The position numbers and the translations under genes are program-made. From NCBI GenBank assembly GCA_964370855.1, contig CAYJMF010000003.1, positions 62,001 through 126,000 of the forward strand: a stretch of DNA of 64,000 nt, in the 5' to 3' direction. The notes beneath the pieces are model-generated. The model worked only from the letters and a program-made list of their open reading frames with translations. It was not told where the DNA came from and did no database searches. Positions within the stretch are counted from its first letter, which is position 1. Each line of letters begins with the position of its first letter. The DNA comes from JAKLKS01 sp964370855 (lineage in GTDB: Bacteria > Planctomycetota > JAJSAM01 > JAKLKS01). Below are positions 19,717-28,633 of the stretch, piece after piece.

Positions 19717-19893
19717 GGTCGGGGCCTCGAAGGTGCCGAGAGATGTCAGCCGATTCCAGGGACTCGGGCAGCGATCCTATCGCGGTCCCGGGCCCCGTCG
19801 CCAATCGGTGCTGGCGCATCGTGATGCCGACCGCTACCCTACAATGGCGGGCCGAGGGACATCGTCTGCTCGAGGGAGTTTGGAAGGGAGGCA

Positions 19894-21144
19894 GTGGTGA
19901 GAGTGATTTCCGGGATTATCGCCGTGCTGTTGGTCGCCTTCTCCCATTCGACGGAAGCGCAGGACAACCCGCAGGGTCAAGTGGGCACAGCCTCGGAAAC
20001 CGTGGTGGGATTCAACCCAGCCACCGGGATTACATGGGAAGAACAGGCGGCCCCTTCCCTTCCCGACTCCTCCCTCCCGGGGTCCCGAGGGAAACTCGGT
20101 CGGCCGGAAGTCACATCCCAAGAGCTGAATTGCTGCTTCCCGGACAACCGCATCGAGATCATCGATACGACCTCCTTCCCGTATTCCACGGTCTGCAAGG
20201 TCATCACCTCCTACTCCAATGGGAATTACTATACTGGAAGCGCGACCATGGTGGGGCCGAGGCACGCAGTCACGGCGGGTCACGTGGTCTACAGCGCCGA
20301 GGATGGTGGATGGCCTGACTCCATCACCGTGATTCCGGGCTTCGATGGACATGCCCCACTCTTCAGCGCCCCATTGGGGACGTACTACCCCTCCAACTAC
20401 TACTCACTGAAAGGGTGGACCGACTCAATGGACTCGGAATACGACTTCGGACTGTTGGAGTTCAGTTCGAATGTCGGGAACTTCACTGGATGGATGGGGT
20501 TCGCGTGGACTCCGTTCAATGGCGACCTCATGGGAGAAACACTGGAGACTGCCGGATACCCGGCGGAGCTGGAAAGTGGCTCGGTCATGTTCTATGCCTC
20601 AGGACCATGCCTTGGCGTTGCTGATCGCGTCCTGACCTATGGCGGCACTCTGGACACATCCGAAGGCCAGAGCGGAAGCGGCATCTGGGTGGATGCGGGG
20701 CAACCGCTCGTAGTGGGCGTAGTTACCTCCGGGAATTCGACATACAACTTCGGCACCAGGATCACCGAGTCCATCTTCAATCTGATATCAGCGAAGGAGG
20801 ACGGCACAGCAGTGCAATCCTCGACTTTCCGTGGGCAATTCCCCTTCTACTACAAGCGCTGGAATCGAGCATTCACCGCATACGGAGAATACGTCAGCTT
20901 CGAGTTCACCGTGAACGAGTTCATCATCCCTGGCCGCCTCTTGTCCTCTCTCAAGTTCAAGGTGGGTCCCAAGGGAGCCGTCGCGACCGTGTATCGGCCT
21001 GACGGTACGAGCTTCTCCGTCACATCCGGCAAGGGCGCCAATGTGTACGCACCACAGTTCGGGACATGGCAGATGCTAGTCCACAACTACCCGAGCCGCG
21101 GATACGGGAAGGTGAAGGTCCGAGTAAAACCGTCCAACAAGTAG
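19894..21144 (+). CDS. Secreted V8-like (S1 family) serine protease
   Basis: A 416-aa protein with a signal peptide (VRVISGIIAVLLVAFSHSTEAQ). The chymotrypsin-fold triad is visible: H130 in AVTAGHVVY, D184 in SEYDFGLLEF and S260 in EGQSGSGIW. Residues about 330-416 form an extra C-terminal beta domain after the protease. It is probably exported and acts outside the cytoplasm. The GTG at 19894 (or 19897) follows GGGAGG at good spacing. The codon use is less GC-biased than the neighbouring genes, which hints at a different origin or expression level. Family resemblance is to Glu-specific endopeptidases; specificity cannot be told. Confidence 0.85.
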   Translation: MVRVISGIIAVLLVAFSHSTEAQDNPQGQVGTASETVVGFNPATGITWEEQAAPSLPDSSLPGSRGKLGRPEVTSQELNCCFPDNRIEIIDTTSFPYSTVCKVITSYSNGNYYTGSATMVGPRHAVTAGHVVYSAEDGGWPDSITVIPGFDGHAPLFSAPLGTYYPSNYYSLKGWTDSMDSEYDFGLLEFSSNVGNFTGWMGFAWTPFNGDLMGETLETAGYPAELESGSVMFYASGPCLGVADRVLTYGGTLDTSEGQSGSGIWVDAGQPLVVGVVTSGNSTYNFGTRITESIFNLISAKEDGTAVQSSTFRGQFPFYYKRWNRAFTAYGEYVSFEFTVNEFIIPGRLLSSLKFKVGPKGAVATVYRPDGTSFSVTSGKGANVYAPQFGTWQMLVHNYPSRGYGKVKVRVKPSNK

Positions 21145-21566
21145 GGGCGAACTCGTCGGGAGGATCACGGGGGGCAGTACGGCCCAAAGTCCGGTTCGGG
21201 GGCTCCGGCTTCCGGTGCCCGCAGGAAGTCCGGCCAAGGCCGGTGGGCATCACAACCGGAGCACTGAAGGAGTAGCCGAACGCTGCTGGATGCCCTCTCT
21301 TCCCGGGGTGTCCGGGCGCCCCACAGGAGCCCCGGACGACCCTGACAGCGTGTGGAGGGCGAGAGATGAGGGGAATGGCCCCCCCGCCCCCCCCTTGTGG
21401 TGCTGGTAATAACGGTCATCGGAACAGGGCGAACTTCCTTTCATGGAGCAAATGACTCCACCTGATCCACCGTCCCCCGTGGACAGGTTCCGCCGGCCAG
21501 GCCTGCGTGGTGCCCCCCACCATCGGGTAGAGTTCCTCCGGGTTCGGACCAGGCAATGGAGGCGAA
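21145..21566. other. Intergenic stretch without a recognised gene
   Basis: This 422-base stretch holds C-rich and GGGGCGCC-type low-complexity runs and no frame with natural composition. A ribosome site (GGAGG) for the next gene lies at its right end. Nothing else is supported. Confidence 0.5.
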
Positions 21567-22013
21567 ATGCTCGACTACAGGACGATGTCCTCCTCGGCCG
21601 CCAAGCGCCGCGACGCCCTCAAGGCTCTGATCGCGTCCACGAAGGCGGAGCTCACGGCCATGGAGGCCGAGTTGGAGACGCTCGACCGGCTGCTCAAGGC
21701 CATTCCTGCGACTCCTCCCGCTGCGCCCGCTCGCCCCCGCGGGAAGAAGGCGAAGAGGAAGAAGAAGCCCGCCAAGAGGAAGCCCGGCAAGTGGAAGCCC
21801 GGGCGCGCGGGCCGGCCTCCCAAGTGGTACGTCGAGGAACAGGCGGCCAAGGGCGAGGGGAAGGCCGCGCCGAAGCCGAAGGCGAAGAAGAAGGCGGCCA
21901 AGCGGGCGAAGAGGAAGGCCTCTCCCAAGGTCCTCGCCGCCCTGGCCAGGGCCCGGGAAGTCAGGGCCGCGAACAGGGCCGCCGCCGCGACCGCGGCGGA
22001 GCCGGCCGTCTAG
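21567..22013 (+). CDS. Basic H-NS/H1-like DNA-binding protein
   Basis: A 148-aa protein with two parts. Residues 8-50 form a coiled coil (SSSAAKRRDALKALIAST onward), as used for oligomerisation by H-NS-like proteins. The rest is Lys/Ala/Pro-rich, as in histone H1-like proteins, and contains RAGRPPKWYVEE, close to the GRxPKW DNA-binding loop of H-NS family C-termini. The ATG has GGAGG at 5 bases. A role in nucleoid structure or silencing of acquired DNA is plausible. The high lysine content may exaggerate similarity, so the exact family is uncertain. Confidence 0.7.
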   Translation: MLDYRTMSSSAAKRRDALKALIASTKAELTAMEAELETLDRLLKAIPATPPAAPARPRGKKAKRKKKPAKRKPGKWKPGRAGRPPKWYVEEQAAKGEGKAAPKPKAKKKAAKRAKRKASPKVLAALARAREVRAANRAAAATAAEPAV

Positions 22014-22121
22014 CACCGGATCGCCCCCGGCCCCGAAGGGCCGGCGGGCATCCTCCGGGGAGGAGGGGCCGGAGCGGCCGCCGCCGGTCGATCGGGACCT
22101 GCCGATGCGCCGGCCCCTCCA

Positions 22122-22502
22122 TCACTCCCCGAGTTGCGCGCGGAGCCGCGTCCGCTCCTTCTCCAGGTCGGCGGTCCGCCGCTTGAGCGCCCGCAGTTCG
22201 CGGTCCACGCGCGCCAGTTCCGTCCTGGCCTCGCGCTCCTTCAGGTACCGGCCGCCCCGCTTCTTCTCGACGAGGGCCACGACCTCGCGGCGGAGGAGGC
22301 GCAGGAAGGGGTTCCCGTGCATGGAGTTCATCCGGTACTGGAGCCGCCCCTCCCGGATGGCCTCGATGATCTCCTCCCGCTTCAGGCCGAACTCCTTGCA
22401 GGCCGTGCCGTCGCTGAGCGTGGCGCCCTTGCGCATCCACTCGCCGGGATCCTCCATCCCTTCATCCTCCTCGGGGGGCGGCCGGACGGGCCGGCGGCTC
22501 AT
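22122..22502 (-). CDS. Hypothetical protein, last gene of unknown cluster
   Basis: A 126-aa protein. Residues 27-50 (ATLSDGTACKEFGLKREEII) look like a small DNA-binding or excisionase-type helix-turn-helix. The final 45 residues are a charged coiled coil (ARVDRELRALKRRTADLEKE). The ATG at 22502 overlaps the stop of the preceding gene (ATGA), so it is translationally coupled. No family is recognised. A coiled-coil DNA-binding accessory is the most that can be inferred. Confidence 0.65.
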   Translation of the reverse strand: MSRRPVRPPPEEDEGMEDPGEWMRKGATLSDGTACKEFGLKREEIIEAIREGRLQYRMNSMHGNPFLRLLRREVVALVEKKRGGRYLKEREARTELARVDRELRALKRRTADLEKERTRLRAQLGE

Positions 22503-23488
22503 GGCCGGAACCCGTGGTCGTTGACCGCGGAGCAGGGCCGGCTCCCGGGGTCGTCGGGGAGTCCCTCGAGGAAGATGGCCTCCTTTCTGTGGCCCGCGTA
22601 GGCCTCGAACACGAAGTCGCACCAGTAGCGGGGCGTCGGCCCGAACTTCATGTACTCCCCGTAGGCCGCCGCGTCCCCACCCCCCGGCAGGCCCTCGAGC
22701 GCGCGGCGGATGCAGGCCTTCCAGTCGGCGGCTCCCGGCCGGCGCAGGATGTAGGGCGTCGTCATGACGACGGAGGGCGGACCGTTGCCGTGGGGAGGAG
22801 GAAGGACGCGGGCGTACCAGAGTTCCCCGGGGGTGCCGGCGTATCCGGCGGGAACGAGGGCGCGGCAGGGGACCCCGGTCCAGAGTTCGCGGAGGTCCAC
22901 CACGGGGAACCCCCGGTCGGCGCCCGGGGCGGCCTCCTGCACGAAGAGGCCCATTCTCGACCCCTGCATCGCCGGCAGGAGCCGGAGGAAGTCGTGGGGC
23001 ATCGGGACCCGGGCCGCGACCTCCAGGATGGTGGTGCCGAGGGTCTCCCCGCCCGTCCCCACGCGGGCGTCGAAGAAGGCCCAGCCGGTGAAGAAGGACT
23101 GCGTCAGCGGGCTCCACGGCGGGCTGCCCGGACTGTAGTCGTCCTCGGCCGCCCCGATGAGGTCCACGAAGGGCTCCATCTCCTTCATCTCCGTGAGCGC
23201 CTCCGAGAGCACGGACACGAGGTTCTGGGCGGACACGAAGGCGGCGTGGGCCGGGTGCAGGTCCTCCCCGGACCCCCGCTTCGGGGCGGCCCGCGCCCGT
23301 GCTTCCATCTCCCCGAACTCCTCCACGAGATCGGCCAGGCGGTGGGCCCGGCGCTCTCCCCGGCCCCGGAGCGCCGCCAGCACCGCGGCGGCGATGGGGC
23401 GGGCCCCCGCGTCGGGGGAGGAGGACGGGGCCACGGCCCGATCCTCCCGGGCGGCGGCCTTCCGGCGGCGGGGAGCCCCCATACCCAT
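22499..23488 (-). CDS. Hypothetical protein of unknown cluster (329 aa)
   Basis: A 329-aa soluble protein, mixed alpha/beta, with no recognised motif. The N-terminus is basic (MGMGAPRRRKAAA); a helical part with VSVLSEALTEMKEMEPFVDL leads to an aromatic-rich C-terminal half (FGPTPRYWCDFVFEAYAGHR). The ATG at 23488 shares one base with the stop of the upstream gene (TGATG) and has GGGAGG six bases away. It overlaps the next gene by four bases. Three consecutive overlaps show one operon. Confidence 0.65.
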   Translation of the reverse strand: MGMGAPRRRKAAAREDRAVAPSSSPDAGARPIAAAVLAALRGRGERRAHRLADLVEEFGEMEARARAAPKRGSGEDLHPAHAAFVSAQNLVSVLSEALTEMKEMEPFVDLIGAAEDDYSPGSPPWSPLTQSFFTGWAFFDARVGTGGETLGTTILEVAARVPMPHDFLRLLPAMQGSRMGLFVQEAAPGADRGFPVVDLRELWTGVPCRALVPAGYAGTPGELWYARVLPPPHGNGPPSVVMTTPYILRRPGAADWKACIRRALEGLPGGGDAAAYGEYMKFGPTPRYWCDFVFEAYAGHRKEAIFLEGLPDDPGSRPCSAVNDHGFRP

Positions 23489-25467
23489 CACGCACCTCCC
23501 ACGGGGGCGAGCCCCCTCGCGCGGAGTTTCTTCCAGAGGTTGCGGCGGCGGCGGTGGTCCACGCTCCAGCGGGCGAGCAGGGTGCGGCAGCCCTCGGGAT
23601 CCAGCTCGGCGGCCACGGCGAGCCAGTCCGCGCACTCGCCGTAGTCCGGGGAGGCCCCCTCCGCCGGATCGGGAACCAGGGGGATCGCGACGCGCTTCCA
23701 GACCTCCAGCACCTCGTCCAGAACGACCCGGGCGCCGAGCCTCTGGAGCCAGAGCCGCCGCCACTTCCGGAGGGCCGGGTCCCCGAAGCGGCCCACGATG
23801 CGGTCGAGGAGGCGATGGAGCGCCCTGGAGTGTCGGGTGACGCGGCCCTCGTGGTCGAGGTCGAGCGTGAGGATCCCCAAGAGGGCACCCGCCCGGACCC
23901 GGGAGTCGGGGGCCTCCCTGACGGCGGCGAGCCACTCCCGCAGCCCGCGGGCGAGGGTTTCACCGGCCCCGGGCCCGGCGCGCGCGGCGTCCACGAGGGC
24001 GTGGACCCAGCCCGCGTCCTCCGCGTCCCAGTCCATCCTCCCGGACAGGGGAATCCGGTCGGTCCGGAGACACACTCTCGCCCGCCAGCGCACGAAGAGC
24101 CGGTCGGCGACGGGGGGGAAGTCCCCCTGGACCGCGCGGACCTCATCGAGAAAGTGGTCCGGTTTCTCCCGCCCGTCGCAAGCGGCGATCTGCAGGCGGA
24201 GGGCGGCGGCCGTCTCCCCGTCGCCCAGTGCGGCCGCGGCGCGGCGCCACCCATCGAGCAGGTCCAGCACCTCCCCGGGGGAGCGGTCGTACCCCCAGAT
24301 GGCCCCGTCGAGAAGGGTCTCCCGCGGGTCCCAGGGGATCCCGGGGTCGTGGGACATCGCGTCGGCGGCCTTCCGCGCCACCTCCAGCGCAGCCCCGGGA
24401 TCCCCCATCTTCAGGAAGTCGCGCAGGACAGGGAGCCCGAGCCGCCAGTCCTGCTCCATGTTCGCCGCGCAGGTCTCCAGGTAGAGGGCAGGGTCGTTCC
24501 GCCGCGCGAGTTCGAGGTGGATGCCCGCCCAGGTCGTCCGGGGGGACTCCAGGGCGCGCTTCCAGTGGTCGGCCCCCGCCCGCGCGCGGATTCCCTCGAG
24601 GACGAGGCGGCGATCCGCTGGGGGAAGGGCGGCAACGAACTTCGAGATCACGCCCCCGTCGAGTCCCAGGGTCGACAGGGAGTCCTCAAGGCCGCAGATG
24701 CGGTTGGCGAAGTCGAAGGCGCTCCGGCCGGCGCGCTGGCCCGACCGCCACTCCCAGTCCAGCAGCGCGCGCGTCGCCCCGGGGCCCAGGCTCCATCCCT
24801 CGGCCGCGAGGATCCACTCCGGGAGTCCCGCCCCGAGGTCCTCGTCCATCCCGCGGACCTCCCCGGCGAAGTCGAAGCCCGGGAAGAGGTCGTCATCGAC
24901 GACCCGCGGGATGAGGGGAAGGAGACGTCGGGCGATCCGGTCCAGGTCCTCCTCCAGGGACTCGATGTCCATGGTCGGCGTCTCCCAGGAGGGCTCCCTG
25001 ATGACGTACCTGCCCTCCTCGTCGCCGGTCTCGGCCACGCAGGCCGCCCACTCCGCCCAGGCGCGCTCCCACTCCTGGCGGACCCGGGCCTTCCCCGGGG
25101 CCAGGGGCCCGGCCCGCACGCGGCCCCGGGCTCCGCCGGCGGGGGTGGCAAGGGCCGCCCGGAGCGCGGCGCCCGTGTCGGGCCCCAGGCGCTCGACCAG
25201 GTCCCCGACGGCCCCCTTCACCTCGAGGGCGAGGAGCCCGCCGGCCAGCACGCGCCGGAGTTCCTCGTCGGAGAGGCTCCGGGAGAGCCGCTCGAGGAGT
25301 TCGCGCTCCTCCCGTCCGGCCCGCCCCCCGCCCCCGGCTCTCGCGATGGCCGCCCCCCCGCCGCCGCCCGCGGGCGGCCGATCCCGCCCGCGGCCGCGTT
25401 CCCGGGATCCTACGGAGTGGGACCGACCCGGCGCAGGGGAGAGTCGGGGGAGGGAAAGGGAGGCCAT
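23488..25467 (-). CDS. Large helical repeat-like protein of unknown cluster
   Basis: A 659-aa, almost entirely alpha-helical protein with TPR-like or solenoid character: RNDPALYLETCAANMEQDWR and LRDFLKMGDPGAALEVARKA are typical helix pairs. The first 40 residues are Pro/Gly/Arg-rich and probably disordered; residues 47-80 (ELLERLSRSLSDEELRRVLA) resemble the helical part that follows SWIM zinc fingers in some bacterial proteins, but no SWIM cysteine motif is present. The ATG at 25467 has GGAG at 7 bases and was preferred over 25494. A scaffold or sensor role would suit the fold; function is unknown. Confidence 0.65.
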   Translation of the reverse strand: MASLSLPRLSPAPGRSHSVGSRERGRGRDRPPAGGGGGAAIARAGGGGRAGREERELLERLSRSLSDEELRRVLAGGLLALEVKGAVGDLVERLGPDTGAALRAALATPAGGARGRVRAGPLAPGKARVRQEWERAWAEWAACVAETGDEEGRYVIREPSWETPTMDIESLEEDLDRIARRLLPLIPRVVDDDLFPGFDFAGEVRGMDEDLGAGLPEWILAAEGWSLGPGATRALLDWEWRSGQRAGRSAFDFANRICGLEDSLSTLGLDGGVISKFVAALPPADRRLVLEGIRARAGADHWKRALESPRTTWAGIHLELARRNDPALYLETCAANMEQDWRLGLPVLRDFLKMGDPGAALEVARKAADAMSHDPGIPWDPRETLLDGAIWGYDRSPGEVLDLLDGWRRAAAALGDGETAAALRLQIAACDGREKPDHFLDEVRAVQGDFPPVADRLFVRWRARVCLRTDRIPLSGRMDWDAEDAGWVHALVDAARAGPGAGETLARGLREWLAAVREAPDSRVRAGALLGILTLDLDHEGRVTRHSRALHRLLDRIVGRFGDPALRKWRRLWLQRLGARVVLDEVLEVWKRVAIPLVPDPAEGASPDYGECADWLAVAAELDPEGCRTLLARWSVDHRRRRNLWKKLRARGLAPVGGA

Positions 25468-25574
25468 GGACCGCTCCACCCCCACTCCGCCCATGACACC
25501 GTCGGCCGCAGACTCGCGGACCGGCTGATGCTCGGAGGCTCATCGGACTCGCGTGCCCCCACCGGCCTCCGGCC

Positions 25575-25964
25575 CTACGTTCCGCTGACACACTCCTCGT
25601 GGCCCCATCCGTTGGTGCGCAGGAAGTCGGCGACGACGGCGAAACCCTCGGAACTGCTGAAGTAGAGCAGCTTGCCGCAGCCGCAGCAGGGGAAGGGGAC
25701 GGCGAACTTCCGGATGGCGTCGGCGCGGCCGCGGTCGTAGGCGGCACCGGCGGCCGCCTCCTGCCTGTCGATGGCCTCCGCCAGGATGGCGGCGAAGGTC
25801 TTGCCCGAGACCGCCTGCAGTTTCTTCGCCCTGGTGAACAGATCCCGCGGGATTCGGGCGCTGAAGGTGGGGAAGGCCTCGTCGTAGGCGGCCTTCGTCG
25901 GGCTCTTCGTGGGCTGCTGGCGACGCTTCCTGGCGGGCTGACGGCCGGCTACGCGGTCATGCAT
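25575..25964 (-). CDS. Ribbon-helix-helix-like protein with C-terminal zinc site
   Basis: A 129-aa protein. Residues 34-65 (FSARIPRDLFTRAKKLQAVS and the following FAAILAEAIDRQ) match the pattern of a ribbon-helix-helix DNA-binding domain. The C-terminal part has PFPCCGCGKLLYF and a downstream GHEEC, giving four likely zinc ligands. The start has AGGAGA a few bases upstream. It could regulate the operon that follows. No close family is recognised. Confidence 0.7.
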   Translation of the reverse strand: MHDRVAGRQPARKRRQQPTKSPTKAAYDEAFPTFSARIPRDLFTRAKKLQAVSGKTFAAILAEAIDRQEAAAGAAYDRGRADAIRKFAVPFPCCGCGKLLYFSSSEGFAVVADFLRTNGWGHEECVSGT

Positions 25965-26132
25965 GGTCTTCTCCTGCCCCCCCGGGGGGGGCCATGGCGG
26001 GGGTGGAATTTACACCGCAAACGGGGCCTTTTTCCGCGTGCATACGGTTCTCGGAGAAGGTGCAAACGCCCGTGCGGGGGCGGAGACGGGGGGAATTTGC
26101 ACCTGGAGACCGCCATGACCCGGCCACCGGGC

Positions 26133-26345
26133 CTATCCCTTCCGGCCGGGGCCGTCGGGGCCGAACATGCCGAGCACGACGTGGCGCAGGGCGTAGCGCT
26201 TCTTACCGAGCTTCACGCTGGGGACGGTGCCGTCGCTGAGCCACCGCGCTCCCACACGATCCGCGAGCCCGAACAGGCGGGCTATCGCGGCGGCGTCGAG
26301 GAAGGGCGGGATGTCCGCGTACGCGTCCTTCAGGTCGTTCTTCAT
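26133..26345 (-). CDS. Excisionase/MerR-type small helix-turn-helix protein
   Basis: A 70-aa protein with PPFLDAAAIARLFGLADRVG followed by WLSDGTVPSVKLGKKRYAL, the typical helix-turn-helix plus wing (GxVPxxKLGKKRY) of HTH_17/excisionase-like proteins. It has an AAAGGAGG ribosome site upstream of the ATG. Such proteins act as excisionases or small transcription factors on plasmids, phages and islands. No integrase is adjacent, so a regulator of the leftward cluster is equally likely. Confidence 0.75.
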   Translation of the reverse strand: MKNDLKDAYADIPPFLDAAAIARLFGLADRVGARWLSDGTVPSVKLGKKRYALRHVVLGMFGPDGPGRKG

Positions 26346-26499
26346 GTCAGGCCTCCTTTGACATCTTCACGCTGCTGGAGGCCTTCTTACCCCGGGGGCA
26401 GTCCCACTCTTCACCCGCGGAAGGCGACAAATGTCCTCCCGCATCCCCGCCTGCGCAGGTCCGGACGAAGGCCGGCGCGTCGGCGGCGGTGAGGATCGG

Positions 26500-26680
26500 T
26501 CAGGAGGTCCCTTCCCTCGGGGCCAGTCGGAGGGTGAAGGTCGCGGAGGGCTCCGCGGCGGCCACCTCGACGGTGCTCTCGCCGGGCAGGTACCCCGGGT
26601 AGGCCGCGCGCACGATGACGCGCGGGGGCGGGTCGCCGGCGGCGTCGAGGACGCGTCCCCAGGGGGAGTGGCGGGGGGCG
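26500..26680 (-). pseudogene. C-terminal fragment of a carboxypeptidase-regulatory-like protein
   Basis: About 57 residues ending at a stop at 26500 read GRVLDAAGDPPPRVIVRAAY and then ESTVEVAAAEPSATFTLRLA. This is the strand pattern of a CarboxypepD_reg-like beta-sandwich, as in the full-length protein at 29384-31411. Upstream the frame becomes an antisense shadow of the 410-aa gene, and there is no start. It looks like the remaining 3' end of a surface-protein gene. Confidence 0.45.
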
Positions 26681-26771
26681 GTGGCTCGGTCATCGAGCCG
26701 TCTTCCAGGACATCGGGACCTACTCCTCGGCCGTGCTTCCCGTCCCGGGAAGAGGCCTCCCCCTGGCGGCC

Positions 26772-28004
26772 TCACATGGCACGTCCCCGCGGCTTCTTCG
26801 CCTCCGGGAAGGGCGGCGGGGGGACGTCGTCGGCGGCCTCCGCGTCCGCTCCCGCGAGCCTCCATCCCGTCGCTTCGCCGGGACGGCCCTTCGCCGGGTC
26901 GGTACCGGACTTCCAGAGGAGGGCGCCGCACCGGAACATGGAGAGCTCGAGAGGGGTGACCCCCATGGAGTCCCCCGTGCCGGGCTCCCCCTGCTCGAGG
27001 GCTCGCTGGCAACTCCTCTCCACGGCCTTGAGCCGCGCATGCAGGACGGCGCCGTGGCGGGGCCGGGCGAGGTGTTCGAAGGCGCCGGGCTTCTCCATGG
27101 ACGACGGCCCGACCTCCGACTCGGCCCGGAGGGCGGCCAGGCAGCTCTCCTCGCCCGCGGCGGCGAGGAGCCGGAGGAGGATCTCGCCGCGACGGGGGAT
27201 GTAGGCCAGGCCGATGGCCTCCGCGGCCGCGGCGTAGGCCTTCCGCTGCCGGGCGTAGGTGAGGTGGCCTGCGTGGTGCGCCAGGCACGCCTCCGGCGAC
27301 AGGTCGCCGGGCGGCAGGACCCGGAGGAAGCTCCCGGCCAGCCCGGCCGACCGCGTGGAGGAGCGACCCTCTCCGGGGGACTTCCTGCGGATGAAGGCGA
27401 CCACCCACTCCGGCATCCGGAAGCCGGCTAGGAGGCAGAAGGTCAGGAGGACACGGGAAGGCGCCTCCCCCAGGTCGAAGAAGACCTGGGCACGGAAGGG
27501 GACGGGCTGCTCCTTCACGAGAGCGCGAAAGTGGGCTTCGTCCGCGGCGACCGCGGCCAGCCGCTCCCTGCCGAGGGCGCGGGCCTGGTCCGCCCCGGCC
27601 TCGTGGCCGGTGACGAGTTCCCCCAGCCCCACCTCGGTGGCGCCGCGGAGGAACTCCTCCCGCCGGGTCATGAGCACGGCCCCCTCCTCGATGACCGGGG
27701 CGGGAATGCCGTCGCCCCTCGTCAGGTCCGCCACGGGGACCATCTGGGCGGTCTGGAACAGCTGCAGCACCCCCTCCCGGCCGAGGCCGCGCCGCTTCCC
27801 CTCCACGAGCGCCACCGCCAGCGCGCCCTGCCAGAGGCGGACCTGGGCCTCGCCGGCCGTGGCCATGTTCAAGGCGTCGCCGCGGAGGTCACCGAGGAAC
27901 GACTCCAGCACTCCTTCCACGCGGAGGTCGAGAAACCGGCGCCAGGCGTCGGCCCGGGCGGGGTCGGAGAGGACGGCGGGGAAAGAGGGGAGGGCGGCGG
28001 ACAT
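26772..28004 (-). CDS. Hypothetical protein, 410 aa
   Basis: A 410-aa protein, largely helical, with a basic proline-rich C-terminus (EAKKPRGRAM). Segments such as ARADAWRRFLDLRVEGVLES and RRGEILLRLLAAAGEESCLA are amphipathic helices. No enzyme motif or transmembrane helix is seen. The ATG at 28004 gives a natural N-terminus (MSAALPSFPAVLSDPA) with a weak GGAG upstream. It is read in the same direction as the unknown cluster to its left and may be its first gene. The family is not recognised. Confidence 0.6.
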   Translation of the reverse strand: MSAALPSFPAVLSDPARADAWRRFLDLRVEGVLESFLGDLRGDALNMATAGEAQVRLWQGALAVALVEGKRRGLGREGVLQLFQTAQMVPVADLTRGDGIPAPVIEEGAVLMTRREEFLRGATEVGLGELVTGHEAGADQARALGRERLAAVAADEAHFRALVKEQPVPFRAQVFFDLGEAPSRVLLTFCLLAGFRMPEWVVAFIRRKSPGEGRSSTRSAGLAGSFLRVLPPGDLSPEACLAHHAGHLTYARQRKAYAAAAEAIGLAYIPRRGEILLRLLAAAGEESCLAALRAESEVGPSSMEKPGAFEHLARPRHGAVLHARLKAVERSCQRALEQGEPGTGDSMGVTPLELSMFRCGALLWKSGTDPAKGRPGEATGWRLAGADAEAADDVPPPPFPEAKKPRGRAM

Positions 28005-28255
28005 GAACAGTGGACTCCCGAAGAGGAGGGGGACCGAACTCCTCGTCGGATTCTGTAGGAGCCGGGCCCGCGGGGAGGAATTACGAACGGGGCGAATCCT
28101 GTGGGCCCCCACCGACGGTGCGGCCCGGCGCCGCACGCCACCGCGGCGCGGGGACCACCCCTCCGCCCGGAACCCTAGTGCCGCACCACGCTGAACTTCT
28201 TGAACAGGTCGAGAGGGGGGCCATCATCGGGGGGACCTACGACGGCCACGGGACC

Positions 28256-28298
28256 GGCCAGAATTTCCGGAATCCATGCGGACAGAGTTTCCGGAACC
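28256..28298 (+). repeat. Two direct copies of a GGCCAGAATTTCCGGAA-type repeat
   Basis: Copy 1 at 28256-28275 reads GGCCAGAATTTCCGGAATCC; copy 2 at 28278-28298 is a variant with ACAGAGTTTCCGGAACC. Two further copies in the same orientation occur at 28588-28633. Multiple terminal repeats of this kind are a feature of IS21-family ends. That identity is inferred. Confidence 0.6.
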
Positions 28299-28304
28299 GG
28301 CAGG

Positions 28305-28377
28305 CGCTGCAGCGATGGGCCGGAGAGCCACCTCGGAGACGGGGTCCCGGCTCATCTCGACCCGGGGGAGGTGGAGG
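28305..28377. repeat. Dispersed repeat, copy A (partner at 37297)
   Basis: About 70 bases containing GCAGCGATGGGCCGGAGAGC and TCCCGGCTCATCTCGACCCG are repeated almost unchanged at 37297-37367. On the minus strand both copies read EMSRDxxSExALRPIAA, and the differences fall partly at synonymous sites, so this was probably once the 5' end of a gene. Confidence 0.75.
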
Positions 28378-28439
28378 ATAGCCACGAGGATGGCGGGGGC
28401 CAGAAACAGATAGGCCATGACCCGCGTGAGGCGGGACGG

Positions 28440-28562
28440 CTGGTCGCGTGGGCCGACGTCCTCCACGGCGCCAACCTCGCCGAGGCCACCATCGACCGGG
28501 TCCTGGCCCGAGGCCGCCCCCTCGAACTCCGGGGGCCCAGCTACCGCTCCCGCCCCTTCGAG
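28440..28562 (+). pseudogene. Fragment resembling the C-terminus of IS21 helper ATPase IstB
   Basis: The frame reads LVAWADVLHGANLAEATIDR and then GRPLELRGPSYRSR, which resembles the closing segment of IstB-like transposition helper ATPases (a WxEVxGDxxxAxAxIDRLL... GxSYR pattern). There is no Walker A motif, no start and no IstA in the window, so only a remnant of the element survives. It is followed at once by the paired repeats expected at an IS21 end. The match is by eye and moderate. Confidence 0.45.
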
Positions 28563-28587
28563 GCGCCTCCCTTGGAGCGCCTAGAAG

Positions 28588-28633
28588 GGGCGGCCAGATT
28601 ATCCGGAAAGGAGCGGCCAGAATTTCCGGAACC
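28588..28633 (+). repeat. Second pair of GCGGCCAGAATTTCCGGAA repeats
   Basis: Copies at 28590-28609 (GCGGCCAGATTATCCGGAAA-type) and 28613-28633 (GCGGCCAGAATTTCCGGAAC) lie just after the IstB-like fragment. They probably are the inner and outer repeats of the element's right end. Confidence 0.55.

Noticed and set aside
25995..26132. Promoter or operator in the AT-richer spacer between the two small regulator genes
   Set aside because: AT-rich words are present, but no -35/-10 pair or clear palindrome could be supported.
28256..28633. CRISPR-like array from the four 20-base repeats
   Set aside because: Spacings are irregular (a few bases, then about 290), and there are no cas genes; IS end repeats explain them better.
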